From Patella vulgata (lineage: Eukaryota > Mollusca > Gastropoda > Patellidae), in assembly GCF_932274485.2 (NCBI RefSeq), contig NC_065881.2, positions 82,090,702-82,154,701 on the forward strand: a DNA stretch of 64,000 nt, written 5' to 3'. Each line of letters begins with the position of its first letter. The first letter of the stretch is position 1. The position numbers were made by a program, and so were the translations under genes. Under the pieces are notes generated by a model. It worked only from the letters and a program-made list of their open reading frames with translations, was not told where the DNA came from and did no database searches. Below are positions 13,201 through 20,435 of the stretch, one piece after another.

Positions 13201-16200
13201 ATAAAGTAGTGAGAGGTCGCGTCAGGGTTATACGAGCGGCTTTTGACCCTATGACGTCAGACATTTGATTAACCAAGCAGCATTGATGTTTCTAGTGGGT
13301 TAAGTACAATTCCGTGCACCTCACGCCAAATACTCACCATAACAGACCGTTTAGTGACTTGCCCCTCACATCACCTAAATTCTAGTGTAGTAAAGACAAG
13401 TAAAGCGACATTTTGAAGTATAAAAATCGAAACTGAAAGTAATTTTAATTAAATTTTCAATAACATACTTTTATTATTATATTTTTTATATATTATTTTT
13501 TTTATTATTAAATCCTAGATAATTAATAAAACCTTTAACGTTGCGCTATCACGGTATCAAAGAATGAATTGACTTAAGATAATGTATAATAATTTACAGC
13601 TGAAAGACTCCATGATGTTAATTATGAACTATTTCAAACTAACCCGGATGTTGACAACGAAACTGTGCCCAACTGCTGTGCATCTGTAGTGAAGTTCAAT
13701 AAAGGAAAGAATATAATCCGATGTAATGAAAACGTAGCTGGACGATTCTTGAAAATTTCTATCCAGAAATCGAATTTCCTGACACTCTGTGAAGTTGAAG
13801 TTTATGGAGTTTTGTGTAAGTATCATTGATGCACTTTGGGTTCAGGACCTAAATCTCCTTGCTGGGGACAGGAAGAAATATTTGAATTGAAAATTTTGCA
13901 CAAATCTAGAAATCCCGAGAGTTAAATTTGAAACATTGAACTTTTAATCTGATTTTATTCTTACATTAATATTATTTGATCTGTTAAACAACTTTACGTG
14001 TTTAAATTTTCAGAAAGAAATGTATTTACCTATTTTGGCGAAAATTTCCACTATTTCTTTTTCTCCACCAGATTTCCTTTCCTCCAAATTTTTTCCACCA
14101 GATTTCTTTTGCGTACTGGTTCTATGGGTTTTCTTCTTGCACAGTTGCTGGTTACTCCAAATGTCGAAACTGAGTTACGCCACCAAATCATATATTATGT
14201 AACGATGTGACTGCTTCTTTCCCTTAAAGGTCGATCCTGAGTCACGGCAACCAAAACAAATATGTAGATTCCTTTGACGGTCGAATCTCGACACAGTTAC
14301 TAAATTAAATATGTAGCACATGCAGTGACACGAGTCTCTGGCCAGATGTGGAAATTACAAATAAACAAAAACTCCCCACATCCAACGTGTGACACATACT
14401 CTCTCCGCTACTACATATTTTAGAACAGCCCTTGATCCGATTTTTAAAAAAACCTGTTTTTATATATAACAGTTACACCCTAACAGAATGGCCGCACCTC
14501 GTAGGCGACTAGTGTAAAAGTATGTAACACCAATAGTCTTGCAATGGATGGGTTCGAATTTCGTGAAAATCGGACCGACATTGCCAGACAAAATGGCCGA
14601 TCGTTGTACGCAAATAGTGTGAAAGTATATATTACCAAGATTGTGGACCCTCTAGAGGTCACAATTTTTATCCGATTTTGATGAAACTTAAAATACATAC
14701 TTATATCACCGCGACACCATAATGACAGTTAAGTTCGAATTTGTTATTATAGCACACTATATTAACACATTATATTTTTTTCTTCCAGCGGGAGATAATG
14801 ATTTTAATAGCTGTGGATCCCCGTCTATCAGATGTAAACAACAACCAGGTAATATCATTATATTCTATGTACATAACTCGCCTCATGATAACGGTTTTAT
14901 AGTATGTATATCTCAGGTAACAGTGAACAATATTACCATATAAACAGGTAACTGGTAACAGTTTTGTATCTCTATAAACCGGTTCCAATAAACGATATTT
15001 TTAATACTGATTTATATATTAGATAGTACTTATATATCCCGAAAGAAGTTATAAAGTTTATGCTCTTGTATACTTTCCCCCAAGTCCCCTTTTCCGAGAT
15101 TAGGAGCAGAACAGTGGAATGTTAAACCCCATTTCATTTCATTTCCCTTTTTCCGACATTGTTTGTCAAATTAGATTTCGAAGCATTCGAATCGAAAAGG
15201 GTGAACACAGTTCATTTTCAGCCCCCCCCCCCCGCCCCCCACTGAGGTCACATGTAAACATTGGCGTGCACGTAAAAGATCCCGCTGTCTGGGCAAAATT
15301 TCCCTCGTAGCACACTGTATGGCGTATGCCCTTCTTCATTAGCCAAGTCGGAGCAGAAAAGTAGGATGTTAAACTCAATTTCACTTCATTACATTTCATT
15401 TCTAACAATATGGCTTTTAACTTGGTATTAATTTATTTATTGCCATTACACTTCTGAGACCTACTTTACAAATGCGACGCTGTTTAGCTTGATTTGTCAG
15501 CTAACAAAGTGAATAATATATATATATATATATACTATTCAAAAAAAGTAGGGGATATTTGATTTTGGGGGCATAATACTAAAATATGCAAATGACTACG
15601 AAAAAAAGTCACTATAGAACCTAACAGAAGAAACATTTCCAGTTACATGTGACGCCCAAACGCACCAATAGCTACCGCATGGAATGCAGGTGATGCTTGG
15701 GATCATCATGGGGGTCCAACCCAAGATTTGCACGACTCTGACTTTGAATGTTACAGTCATTGTGGCATTGAATTCCAGGGTGGAAACATCAGTTTAATTG
15801 TTTTAGTGACCAGAAAACAAATTTTGATATGCGTCGGCTTACCCAAAATGAAAGGTTACGTGCCCTTGGCATGCTACAGATCGGCACAACACAGGCGGTT
15901 GTGGCGCGGACGATGAATGTTTCTCAGTCTGTCATAAGCAGGCTATGGTCCAGATACCGTGATACACAATCTGTACAGGACAGACCACGCTCAGGTCGAC
16001 CAAGGGCGACAACTCAAGCCCAGGATCGATTTATCCGTACCTTGGCCTTGAGAAATCGTGTCATCACAGCAAATCAGATCAGCGCTCGTCTTCAAACAGA
16101 CACTGGTGTGAGAGTGAGTGGCCAGACGATTCGTTATCGACTGCATAGGGGTCACCTTCGCGCCCGACGTCCTCGCGTGATCCCTTGTTTGAGAGATCAT

Positions 16201-19200
16201 CACATTCAGGCAAGACGTCGTTGGTGTAGGGATCGTCAACACTGGGATAATCGACGCTGGAGCAATGTGATGTTTTCAGATGAGTCAAGGTTCACTGTTG
16301 ATTTTTTGGACAGACGTAGGAGGGTGTGGCGTCGTCGAAACGAGCGCTTCAAAGACGTTAACGTCATCAGACATGATCGATTTGGGGGTGGTTCTGTTAT
16401 GGTGTGGGGAGGCATCACTGTTGCTGGAAGAACGGCTTTACATGTTGTTGCAGGGCGTGTTACAGGCCAGTACTACCGGGACAACATCTTGGCAGTCCAT
16501 GTTGTGCCGTTCGCACGACGTCATGGCCGCCGTTTCATCTTCCAGGATGACAACGCAAGATGTCACAGGGCCAGGATCGTTACAGGTTACCTCCAACAAC
16601 AGAACATCACCACATTACCTTGGCCAGCACTGAGTCCCGACCTCTCCCCCATCGAGCATGTCTGGGACATGCTTGGACAGAGGTTACGTCAACGTCAACA
16701 ACGTCCTGCCAATGTCCAAGAACTTGCTGCTGCGTTGCAACAGGAATGGGACAATCTGGACCAAAATGACCTTAGACGTCTCATTAGGAGTATGCCACGT
16801 CGGATCAATGCTTGTTTGGCAAACAGAGGAGGATTTACCCGTTACTGACTTGGTTGTGATGCTGTGGTAACTTTGCTGTTTGACCCCGGGTATCATTTTA
16901 CCCTTATAATGGTCAGTCTGTGCCTTACTTAGTCTAACGATCATTTGCAATAAATCGATGAATGTGAACTTCATTTCATTTTGTCATTTGTTTCTTCGTC
17001 AGTTTCATTAGGTGACTTTAATAACACTTAAAAATCAAATATCCCCTACCTTTTTTTAATAGTATATATATATACCCCATTTTGTCTCCCATATTAAATA
17101 TATTTTGTACGTTGAATGTCATTTCTTATTAAGATGGACCTAACGTTGCTCTTAACAAACCATCTATGGATAGTTCACAGTGGAAAGAACATGTCGCTGG
17201 GCTTGCTAATGACGGTCATATACCAACTATTGTTAACTACTGCCAGCATACTGATGCCAATGACCTTAATCCCTGGTGGCAAGTTGATTTACAATCTACA
17301 TATAACATTACCAGTGTTACCATTGCTAACAGATTCGACGATAAGCCAGGTAAATATTATAGTTCTGGCTCGGCGGGGGGGTTGTATCCATTTCTCTTTT
17401 ACAGCAAAACTTTGGATTTTCTTTTCTTTATGTTAAGACGCTTGGAAAGAATCTGAGTAACACTCCCAGGCCAAGCTCATTTTTTCTGCGCAACCAAATT
17501 AATGATAAACAAGCAATGCCAAAATCCAGTTTTCTTGGAATAATTCAAGAGTTGGCAGCATGTGTTTGGCTATTTTGTCACGATCGATCGCGTCTGTCGA
17601 TCACGTTCACACGCAAACGTCATGAGGCCCCCCTGTTTCATTACTGAACGTATAACAGTTTTGACTAATTTGAGCTTTAAAAAAAAACTGGCACGTATGG
17701 AGATGTCCAATCAAAACAATCATACGTATACACAGATTTATTTTATGATCAGTAGTGGAATACCGCGTTTTATCAGTGAAATAAAAGTGTTATTCCACTG
17801 GCTAGCAGTAGTCCATGTTGTTTTTACCTTAAATTGATTGTAAAATCATAAAATAAATAGAACATTTATCGTTTTGTCGTGAATAACATATTTTATTTCA
17901 TCTCTAAGCAAGAAAACGTTTATATTTTCACTCATGCTACGCATTCGTGAAAATATAAGTTTTCTTGCTTCTCGATGAAATAAAATATGTTATTCACTCT
18001 AAAACGACAAATTTTTAATATCCTCTATATATTCATTTTGCTTTTTTCTCCTCTATTTTGGCATTCTTGTTTAACTCATTTATTCATTTAGTCGCCGATG
18101 TATAATTTTGAGGGGATCACGGTGGCTAAGTGGGTAAGACGCTGGGTCGCTAGTATGGATGTCGGGTGTTCGATCCCTGCATTGGTCGATAAAGTTCATC
18201 CAGATTTTCCGACGCGGTTTCCCCTTCTCAGTTATGCAGGACGGAGGGTCTGACAAGGACAGCTGTCTAGTCGTTCGGATGGGAGGAAAAACGGAGGTCC
18301 CTTTACATATTGGCGTGCACGTAAAAGACCCCTCGCCGGTTGGAATTCGATATAAGAGTAGGTCGTAGCGCCGCTGCCCGGGCAAAATTTCCTTCATAGC
18401 ACACCGTATGGTGTATGCCCGTCCTGTTTGGCCCAGTTTAGGAGCAGAAAAGTAGGACGTTAAACCCCATTTCATTTCATTTCCTAATTTTGAGACCGAC
18501 TGCAGTGTCTACTTATTTTGAGACCGATGTACCCCCCTCCCCCTCCCCCTTCCACTACCCACACACGCATACGCACATACCCTCCTATTTAAGCCCCTGT
18601 ATTTGATCACAATGTGCGCCTTCAATGGGCAACTAATGGATTTATTCTTTTAATGACGATTTTCAATGAGGTAGAAAACTCATTACCAGATGTATGTTGA
18701 TAGAACTAAAGGGAGCTAACTATATTTCATCTCTAGCAAAATAGAGCATTCAATTGGGTCGACAGGACGTGTGGATTGGATCACGAGAGAGAGGGGTAAA
18801 TGGGGTTTAACGTCCACTCGACACAAACTAGGTTATTTCGGGACTAAAATATGGTTCAATTTTATTTCAATAATTCGTTTCCGCGTAGGGGTCTTTAGCA
18901 GTGGGAGGAATCCGGAAGACCCGGAGAAAACCCACGAGGTTGAACAGGCGACCCTACTTCTTGTCACGTAAAGTCGGCGAATCGAAACCACACCGTCTGA
19001 GTCAATGACAGACCTTATGATATAACGCACACGGGCTAACCATTAGGCAATCTCCCCCCCCCCTCCAGATTGGATCAAGTCATCTATGAAAATATGACAG
19101 AACTGGCTCTAAAATTATAAATATAGACAGAAACCCACCCAACAAGACGAAGCAACAGATTAAATTTAATTCAATCGACCACAATATCAAAGAAGTCGAA

Positions 19201-19486
19201 TTATATTAAACACTTATGAATGACCATCTACTTTTGTTTTTGAAATAATCTACTTCTATTTTCAGCCGTTGGACACCGATTGTCAGACACGAGTATCTTA
19301 GTCTATAACAGCACGCCATCAGTATTAACAGAATTTACCTTGTGTAAATTTATACCTGGGGTATTTGGTTGTACAATCAGAACCTTTGAATGTGATGGAG
19401 TAGCTATTGGTCGATGGGTTCGGATTACAAAACCTACCGAATATTTAGGACTCTGTGAAGTAGAAGTGACGGGTACAGAGATATGA
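883..19486 (+). CDS. Secreted PAN + double F-type lectin (fucolectin-like) gene, six exons
   Basis: Six exons can be joined by eye: 883-1207, 7158-7379, 13600-13815, 14789-14848, 17134-17349 and 19266-19486. Each junction has a GT donor (mostly GTAAG or GTAAT) and an AG acceptor, and each intron interrupts a codon after its first base. The lengths sum to 1,260 nt, exactly 419 codons plus stop, which strongly supports the model. The predicted product has a hydrophobic signal peptide, a PAN/apple-like module, an F-type lectin module, a 20-residue Cys-containing linker and a second F-type lectin module, then stops. Such proteins are extracellular and usually bind fucosylated glycans in innate recognition; that role is inferred from family. 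Intronic DNA (about 17 kb) is almost entirely transposon. An ATTAAA lies about 85 bp after the stop and may be the poly(A) signal. The start is the ATG at 883 rather than the upstream TTG at 874. Confidence 0.85.
1550..1627 (-). repeat. Left 78-bp terminal inverted copy of the Penelope-like element
   Basis: This is the exact reverse complement of 4783-4860. On the minus strand it contains GTCGAAACGTC preceded by a CTAG..CTAG stem, the same hammerhead-like core as the right end. Confidence 0.85.
1657..4020 (+). CDS. Penelope-like element polyprotein: reverse transcriptase + GIY-YIG endonuclease
   Basis: A single open frame of about 787 codons runs to a TAA at 4018-4020. The frame is open from 1630, but its first ATG is at 1735. 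Similarity to the usual Penelope N-terminus (FLMRCRDADIVPKGLIIKSP) starts just before that ATG, so the start is uncertain. RT motifs are visible: motif A SYDVVDLFTNVP (about residue 387), motif B GLPMGSPLSP (about 450), motif C RQVDDTFVI (about 488) and FLDVCV after it. A GIY-YIG nuclease lies at about 686-735 (CVYQIVCNCGIAYIGETKRP, then NKRIDDH). The enzyme copies element RNA into DNA at a nuclease-cut site. No internal stop is present, and length and domain order match canonical Penelope/Poseidon elements. Confidence 0.9.
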   Translation: MAVKLIDQIRRTEGKYVHVCNNLTFLMRCRDADIVPKGLIIKSPITSPAASKILAKASKCLVRERIQHNRNEKHRLFTLSEQQRIQLQSILSPKDYDTVREKQISSNALLDGTVRKRQVDKFNNLRSSLPQRPVSNSTRQSREEYLTKTVVNLSDRDLTDDEITIISRGLKFAPTTKSLNHDTYIVNIEKGLRQLAPGGKVDYLRHQITEILAKASTKQQTTNVSRQERKALNDLKDDRSITIVSADKGKATVIMNTHEYLTTVNGLLQDPATYRRIRKDPTNAHKDSHENLLKKLKEDKQISEALYYKLRPNHPRPPYARATIKIHKNPMKARLLVCSRDSVFYNTAQYLSKLLSSLGTTASSFIKDSGEFCEKLQNIQNPGRMVSYDVVDLFTNVPREEALKILRKRIESLENPLETSLSTDNIILLLKQCINSTYFSWGDDFYEQTNGLPMGSPLSPLISEIFLTDLEEKALQTSTVTPTCFFRQVDDTFVIINQQDDPEILLQHLNRQHPRIKFTMETENDNQLPFLDVCVSKTNNSIRTSVYRKPTHTDQYIHFKSNHPNSVKSATISTLVNRAKKICDPESLSKEIDHLKHVFTNFNGYPGKFVTNTINKTLSASAAKPKTPTAPVRIFLPFNGKVSYQIKRLLMQQPEIDVTFTKSYSTKDILRANGKQNPTQPPQPKGCVYQIVCNCGIAYIGETKRPLNKRIDDHKSKAATNNSAVAEHLNSNPRHRVQWSNVKPLCKNISNKRARRLHEAIHIRRHKPTMNRDQGLFLPRAYDILIT
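4783..4860 (+). repeat. Right 78-bp terminal repeat with hammerhead-ribozyme-like core
   Basis: This is identical in inverted orientation to 1550-1627. It reads AATGACTAGAGAAGCCTAG followed by TCGAAACGTCGCTC. The ATGA, the short CTAG/CTAG helix, and the GAAAC and GTC elements fit the minimal hammerhead ribozymes described in Penelope-like elements, although the CUGAUGA box is only partly matched (ATAATGA). Ribozyme activity is not claimed. Confidence 0.6.
4880..5565. repeat. Diverged direct duplication in AT-rich intron 1 sequence
   Basis: The segment 5085-5225 resembles 5405-5555. Both carry AAAGTGAC, then ATT-x-CCTTCAAAACA, then TCA(A/G)ATGAGT, then a block ending ATAGAATGA. The copies are clearly diverged. 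No coding capacity or known element ends were recognised. Confidence 0.4.
5566..5820 (+). mobile_element. Foldback MITE, copy 1 (149-bp imperfect palindrome plus flanking hairpin)
   Basis: Positions 5671-5819 form a long imperfect palindrome running from ATTTGTCGTTTT to AAAACGACAAAT, with arms containing CATATTTTATTTCATC and GATGAAATAAAATATG. A smaller dyad precedes it, GTGGAATA to TATTCCAC (about 5584-5621). The whole unit recurs at 17736-18012 in the same orientation. The form is typical of a foldback or MITE-type non-autonomous DNA element; the superfamily is unknown. Confidence 0.7.
5868..6116 (+). mobile_element. tRNA-derived SINE family A, reference copy
   Basis: A box TGGCTGAATGG and B box GGATTCGAATCCC form a tRNA-like head of the long variable-arm kind. 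Next comes a central block GGGTTTTCTCCGGGTCCTCC, then GGTTTCCGCCCCTACGCGC, and a 3' body ending GAGTGGACGTTAA. Other copies end in a GAGA-rich tail. No poly(A) tail is seen. Confidence 0.8.
6205..6232. repeat. (TTA)n microsatellite
   Basis: About eight TTA units, adjacent to the 3' side of SINE A at 5868-6116. Confidence 0.8.
6345..6775 (+). mobile_element. tRNA-derived SINE family B, composite of two heads
   Basis: One head (GGTCAGTGAGTAAGGCGTTG and GTGTTCGACCCCTG) is followed at about 6523 by a second, shortened head (GGGGAGCCACGGTGGCTAGG). A single body follows with ATTCGATATAAGAGTAAGCC and a TTAAACCATCATTTC tail. It looks like one copy inserted into or recombined with another. Confidence 0.65.
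6790..6960 (+). repeat. Dispersed repeat R1, partial
   Basis: It shares AACATACATTATACAAGAGC, GCCTATTGC and TTTCTTTAGG blocks with 9485-9764, 12655-13030 and 24205-24640. No protein or element ends were recognised. Confidence 0.5.
7158..7379 (+). CDS. Exon 2: first half of F-type lectin domain 1
   Basis: The acceptor is TTTATTCAG at 7149-7157 and the donor is C|GTAAGTAT at 7380. The translation opens ENLARSKPTFSSS, the standard start of fucolectin/F5-8C modules (NLA-x-KP-x-xSS), followed by AVDGD and LNPWFLVDL. In F-type lectins the fucose site is built by a His and a downstream Arg-x-Asp; here the His position reads Gln (CFQT) and the Arg position reads Ala (YNADD). This module may therefore not bind fucose in the usual way. 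It is completed by exon 3. Confidence 0.85.
7490..7770 (-). mobile_element. SINE family B, minus strand, truncated near the head
   Basis: On the + strand it reads TTTAACGTCCTACTGTTCTG, GGGCTAATGAAAACGGGCAT, TACTCTTATATCGAATTCC and GGCCCTCCGTTCTGCACC. It ends at CACGTCGAAAAATCG without the tRNA head. It sits just after lectin exon 2. Confidence 0.7.
7858..7987 (+). mobile_element. SINE family A, 5'-truncated copy
   Basis: It retains the central block from GGGTCCTCCGATTCCACCCC through the 3' body (TTGAACCATATGTTAGTCCC) to GTGGACGTTAA. The tRNA head is missing. Confidence 0.65.
8035..8127 (-). mobile_element. SINE family B fragment duplicated from the 7680-7770 region
   Basis: It repeats the last 90 bp of the copy at 7490-7770 (CGTATCATACGAAGAACTAG and AGGCCCTCCGTTTTGCACC) together with the adjoining CGCAAGTATAAACACG, so it is probably a local duplication rather than a separate insertion. 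Confidence 0.55.
9174..9448 (-). mobile_element. SINE family A, near full length, minus strand
   Basis: It starts in a GAGAGAGAAA tail and ends at GGCTATCCAATTCTCC, the complement of the tRNA-like head. The B box reads as its complement GGGGAATCGAAACC. It lies in intron 2 of the lectin gene. Confidence 0.75.
9485..9764 (+). repeat. Dispersed repeat R1, copy interrupted by the 9768-12609 element
   Basis: It reads GCTTATTGCAGATTTGTCTT and ends GAATGAAATTTTCAATATAA. The same phrase occurs in the copies at 12655-13030 and 24205-24640. Confidence 0.5.
10130..10575. repeat. Minisatellite array 1 (about 19-21-bp unit)
   Basis: Units of the form TAAATAATATATATTTAGC (with TTTGGC variants) repeat about 20 times and drift to TAAATAATTATATATTTAGC at the right end. 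Each junction recreates the palindrome TTTAGCTAAA. Confidence 0.85.
10915..11328. repeat. Minisatellite array 2 (20-bp unit)
   Basis: About 20 nearly perfect head-to-tail copies of TAAATGTTTATATATTTAGC; a few carry TGTATTTAGC or AAGTATTTAGC variants around 11070-11160. The homogeneity suggests recent expansion. Confidence 0.9.
11529..12533 (+). mobile_element. Tigger/pogo-type DNA transposon remnant
   Basis: The ends are CAGTGGACTCCGCCACATCC and its complement at 12512-12533 (..GGATGTGACAGAGTCCACTG), flanked by TA on both sides, as for Tigger/pogo elements. Inside, a + strand frame at about 11836-12013 reads IGKAVNPSCFKGV then LPVNWPANRKAWMTGAV and WLEKLD, the centre of a Tigger DDE transposase. 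It ends in a stop, and a C-terminal piece follows at 12012-12203. The N-terminal DNA-binding domains and much of the DDE core are missing. A short direct duplication (ATTATCGGTGAGATTAAAAC at about 11755 and 11820) marks internal rearrangement. Confidence 0.75.
12655..13030 (+). repeat. Dispersed repeat R1, well-preserved copy
   Basis: It runs from TTAACATACATTATACATGA to ATTATAGCAAGAATGACC. Sections after it (13080-13560) repeat its last part at least twice (for example CTTTAATGTTGTGTTGTCACG and CTTTAACGTTGCGCTATCACG). Confidence 0.5.
13205..13440 (+). repeat. Dispersed repeat R2
   Basis: Its reverse complement recurs at 19600-19865. Shared blocks, in the orientation of the second copy, are TTTACTTGTCTTTACTA, AACGGTCTGTTA, GTGCACGGAA/TTGCACGGAA and CCACTAG-AACATCAA-GCTGC. 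It lies just before lectin exon 3. Confidence 0.5.
13600..13815 (+). CDS. Exon 3: second half of F-type lectin domain 1
   Basis: The acceptor is AATTTACAG ending at 13599 and the donor is T|GTAAGTATC at 13816. Joined to exon 2 it reads ADDYPERLHDVNYELF, the usual ERL-x-x-V continuation of an F-type lectin module. It ends with GRFLKISIQKSNFLTLCEVE and VYG, the conserved closing strand (R-x-L-x-I, L-x-LCEVEVYG) of the family. The paired Cys motif (NCCASVV) and the IIRC motif are also family-typical. The intron between exons 2 and 3 holds the 9768-12609 element. Confidence 0.85.
14145..14440 (-). mobile_element. Fragment of the LTR/leader family seen at 28339-29300
   Basis: On the minus strand this reads like 29100-29310, with GTAGTAGCGGAGAG, ACGTTGGATGTGGGGAG, GTGCTACATATTTAATTT and then two copies of a block containing GTGACTCAGGATCGACC or its variant. 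It is a fossil piece in intron 3 of the lectin gene. Confidence 0.45.
14789..14848 (+). CDS. Exon 4: short linker exon between the two lectin domains
   Basis: This is a 60-nt exon with acceptor TTCTTCCAG ending at 14788 and donor CCAG|GTAATA. It encodes about 20 residues, GDNDFNSCGSPSIRCKQQP, with two cysteines that could pair. It matches no domain I recognise. It is kept because its length preserves the reading frame and phase 1 on both sides, and because without it the remaining frame would still close, so RNA evidence could show whether it is skipped. Confidence 0.6.
15240..15405 (+). mobile_element. SINE family B, 3' half
   Basis: It contains AACATTGGCGTGCACGTAAA, GGGCAAAATTTCCCTCGTAG, GCGTATGCCCTTCTTCATTA and a TTTCACTTCATTACATTTC tail. 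A second tail-like piece, GTTAAACCCCATTTCATTTC, lies at 15120-15145. Confidence 0.65.
15533..17064 (+). mobile_element. Tc1-type DNA transposon, structurally complete
   Basis: The terminal inverted repeats are ACTATTCAAAAAAAGTAGGG continuing GATATTTGATTTT on the left, and its complement (AAAATCAAATATCCCCTACC) on the right. It sits in a TA-repeat target, and TA flanks both ends. It carries one intact transposase gene and about 300 bp of 5' and 200 bp of 3' non-coding sequence. Two shorter relatives with the same AGTAGGGGATATT ends lie at 20436-21107 and 49371-50957. It is inserted in intron 4 of the lectin gene. Confidence 0.85.
15829..16848 (+). CDS. Tc1-family transposase, intact
   Basis: The frame encodes 339 codons. 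The N-terminal part (about residues 1-110) is a paired-type double helix-turn-helix with the linker PRSGRPRATT. The DDE catalytic triad is visible: VMFSDESRF (about 151), IFQDDNARCH (about 241) and SPDLSPIEHVWD (about 276). The spacing from the second Asp to the Glu is 34 residues, the DD34E signature of Tc1. It ends with the family-typical GGFTRY. The enzyme cuts the element out and inserts it at TA dinucleotides. Length and motifs are complete and no internal stop is present. The codon at 15829 is ATG; the upstream sequence is non-coding. Confidence 0.9.
   Translation: MRRLTQNERLRALGMLQIGTTQAVVARTMNVSQSVISRLWSRYRDTQSVQDRPRSGRPRATTQAQDRFIRTLALRNRVITANQISARLQTDTGVRVSGQTIRYRLHRGHLRARRPRVIPCLRDHHIQARRRWCRDRQHWDNRRWSNVMFSDESRFTVDFLDRRRRVWRRRNERFKDVNVIRHDRFGGGSVMVWGGITVAGRTALHVVAGRVTGQYYRDNILAVHVVPFARRHGRRFIFQDDNARCHRARIVTGYLQQQNITTLPWPALSPDLSPIEHVWDMLGQRLRQRQQRPANVQELAAALQQEWDNLDQNDLRRLIRSMPRRINACLANRGGFTRY
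17134..17349 (+). CDS. Exon 5: first half of F-type lectin domain 2
   Basis: The acceptor is TTCTTATTAAG ending at 17133 and the donor is CCAG|GTAAAT at 17350. The product begins GPNVALNKPSMDSSQW, then reads CQHTDANDLNPWWQVDL and VTIANRFDD. The His of CQHT and the RFD triplet match the His and Arg-x-Asp fucose-binding positions of F-type lectins, so this module, unlike the first, retains the binding signature. A Tc1 transposon ends at 17064, only 69 bp before this exon. Confidence 0.85.
17736..18012 (+). mobile_element. Foldback MITE, copy 2
   Basis: This is a second copy of the unit at 5566-5820, in intron 5 of the lectin gene, with the 149-bp palindrome at 17864-18012. It differs by a few substitutions and about ten extra bases after the first hairpin (GCTAGCAGTAGTCCATG). 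Both copies lie in introns of the same gene and point the same way. Confidence 0.7.
18112..18482 (+). mobile_element. SINE family B, full length
   Basis: The head is GGATCACGGTGGCTAAGTGG to GGGTGTTCGATCCCTGC, with A and B boxes of RNA polymerase III. The body includes TTGGAATTCGATATAAGAG and CATTTCATTTCATTTCC at the end. The tail is a pentamer-like ATTTC repeat. It lies in intron 5 of the lectin gene. Confidence 0.8.
18785..19066 (-). mobile_element. SINE family A, near full length, minus strand
   Basis: It begins with GAGAGAGAGGGGTAAATGGG (tail and 3' body), passes through CGGAAGACCCGGAGAAAACC and ends at the tRNA-like head before CCCCCCCCCTCC. It lies in intron 5 of the lectin gene. Confidence 0.75.
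19266..19486 (+). CDS. Exon 6: second half of F-type lectin domain 2 and stop
   Basis: The acceptor is CTATTTTCAG ending at 19265. The sequence reads VGHRLSDTSILVYNS and FGCTIRTFECDG, then GRWVRITKPTEYLGLCEVEV before TGTEI and a stop. The GRWVRI and LGLCEVEV blocks are the closing strands of the F-type lectin fold and parallel the end of domain 1. No transmembrane or GPI segment follows, so the product should be secreted. Confidence 0.85.
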
Positions 19487-19599
19487 AGGTGTGCGTGGGT
19501 CAGGGTGCAGATAGAACGCCATAATTAATTTCTCGTTGTCTTTTTTTTCTAAATTCAATTGGGCCAATCTCATTAAAACACAGATCCTATTTCGTTTCG

Positions 19600-19865
19600 T
19601 TTTTATAGCTCAAAATTTCGTTTTTACTTGTCTTTACTAGACTGGGATCTGTAAGAGTTGTTATCATTGACGTGTTCTGAATGGTATGAGGTATTAGCCA
19701 ACGAAACGGTCTGTTACGACGAGCTTTAGGCGTGTTTTGCACGGAACTGTGGGTAATCCACTAGTAACATCAACGCTGCCTGGTTTGACCCCAGACGTGA
19801 CCTATCGCCACAACCAGCCAGATCTTCATGTTGTGTAGGCCATCGAAAGTATAAAAAAAAACGAA
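19600..19865 (-). repeat. Dispersed repeat R2, inverted copy
   Basis: This is an inverted, diverged copy of 13205-13440, lying just after the last lectin exon, so the pair brackets exons 3-6. No coding sequence is seen. Confidence 0.5.
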
Positions 19866-20435
19866 ATGAAATATAGATCTGTATTTTAATCAGATTGCAA
19901 TTGGGCCATAGCTCAAAACTATAAGAGTAGTCTCAATAAAACAATCTAAATGTTGTTGGTATTTTTTTTTTTAAAAAAGGTCTAGACATTATATTATTAT
20001 GAGCTTCTCCAACAATTTAACCCTTCGTTCAATTTTAATACGAGGATCGAGTGCGCTTTAGAATATAAGGTATTATAGAGGTGTAAATTACTGGTAGTCA
20101 CTCAATGTTTTAAATAAATTAATTACCCTTATTGATTAAATTAGGCTACCATTTTGGGAGAGTTCTGTCAACCGATATTGTATTTCTGCATTGAAACAGA
20201 ACTAAAAGATTTACTAAAACACTATATGTCAATAAGTCCCTAAGCACACAGATCGTTTCAGGTTTAAACCCCATGTGACCAATCAGGTGCGTTCAATCAG
20301 TTAATCCCTAACCTGTCTTTAAATACGAATATAAGATCAAACTTCTATTATAAGGTCCATGCTTGAATGTATACATGGGCTTGTCTGTTAAATGTACATC
20401 GTACCTCGTTTTCATTTGTTCTTTATGTACATATA

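Noticed and set aside
16280-16633. Overlapping frames of 60-117 codons within the Tc1 transposase gene
   Set aside because: They are alternate-frame shadows of the intact 339-codon transposase.
18080-18475. 131-codon minus-strand open frame
   Set aside because: It lies entirely within the SINE B copy at 18112-18482; similar frames appear in other SINE B copies (28092, 30507, 55563).
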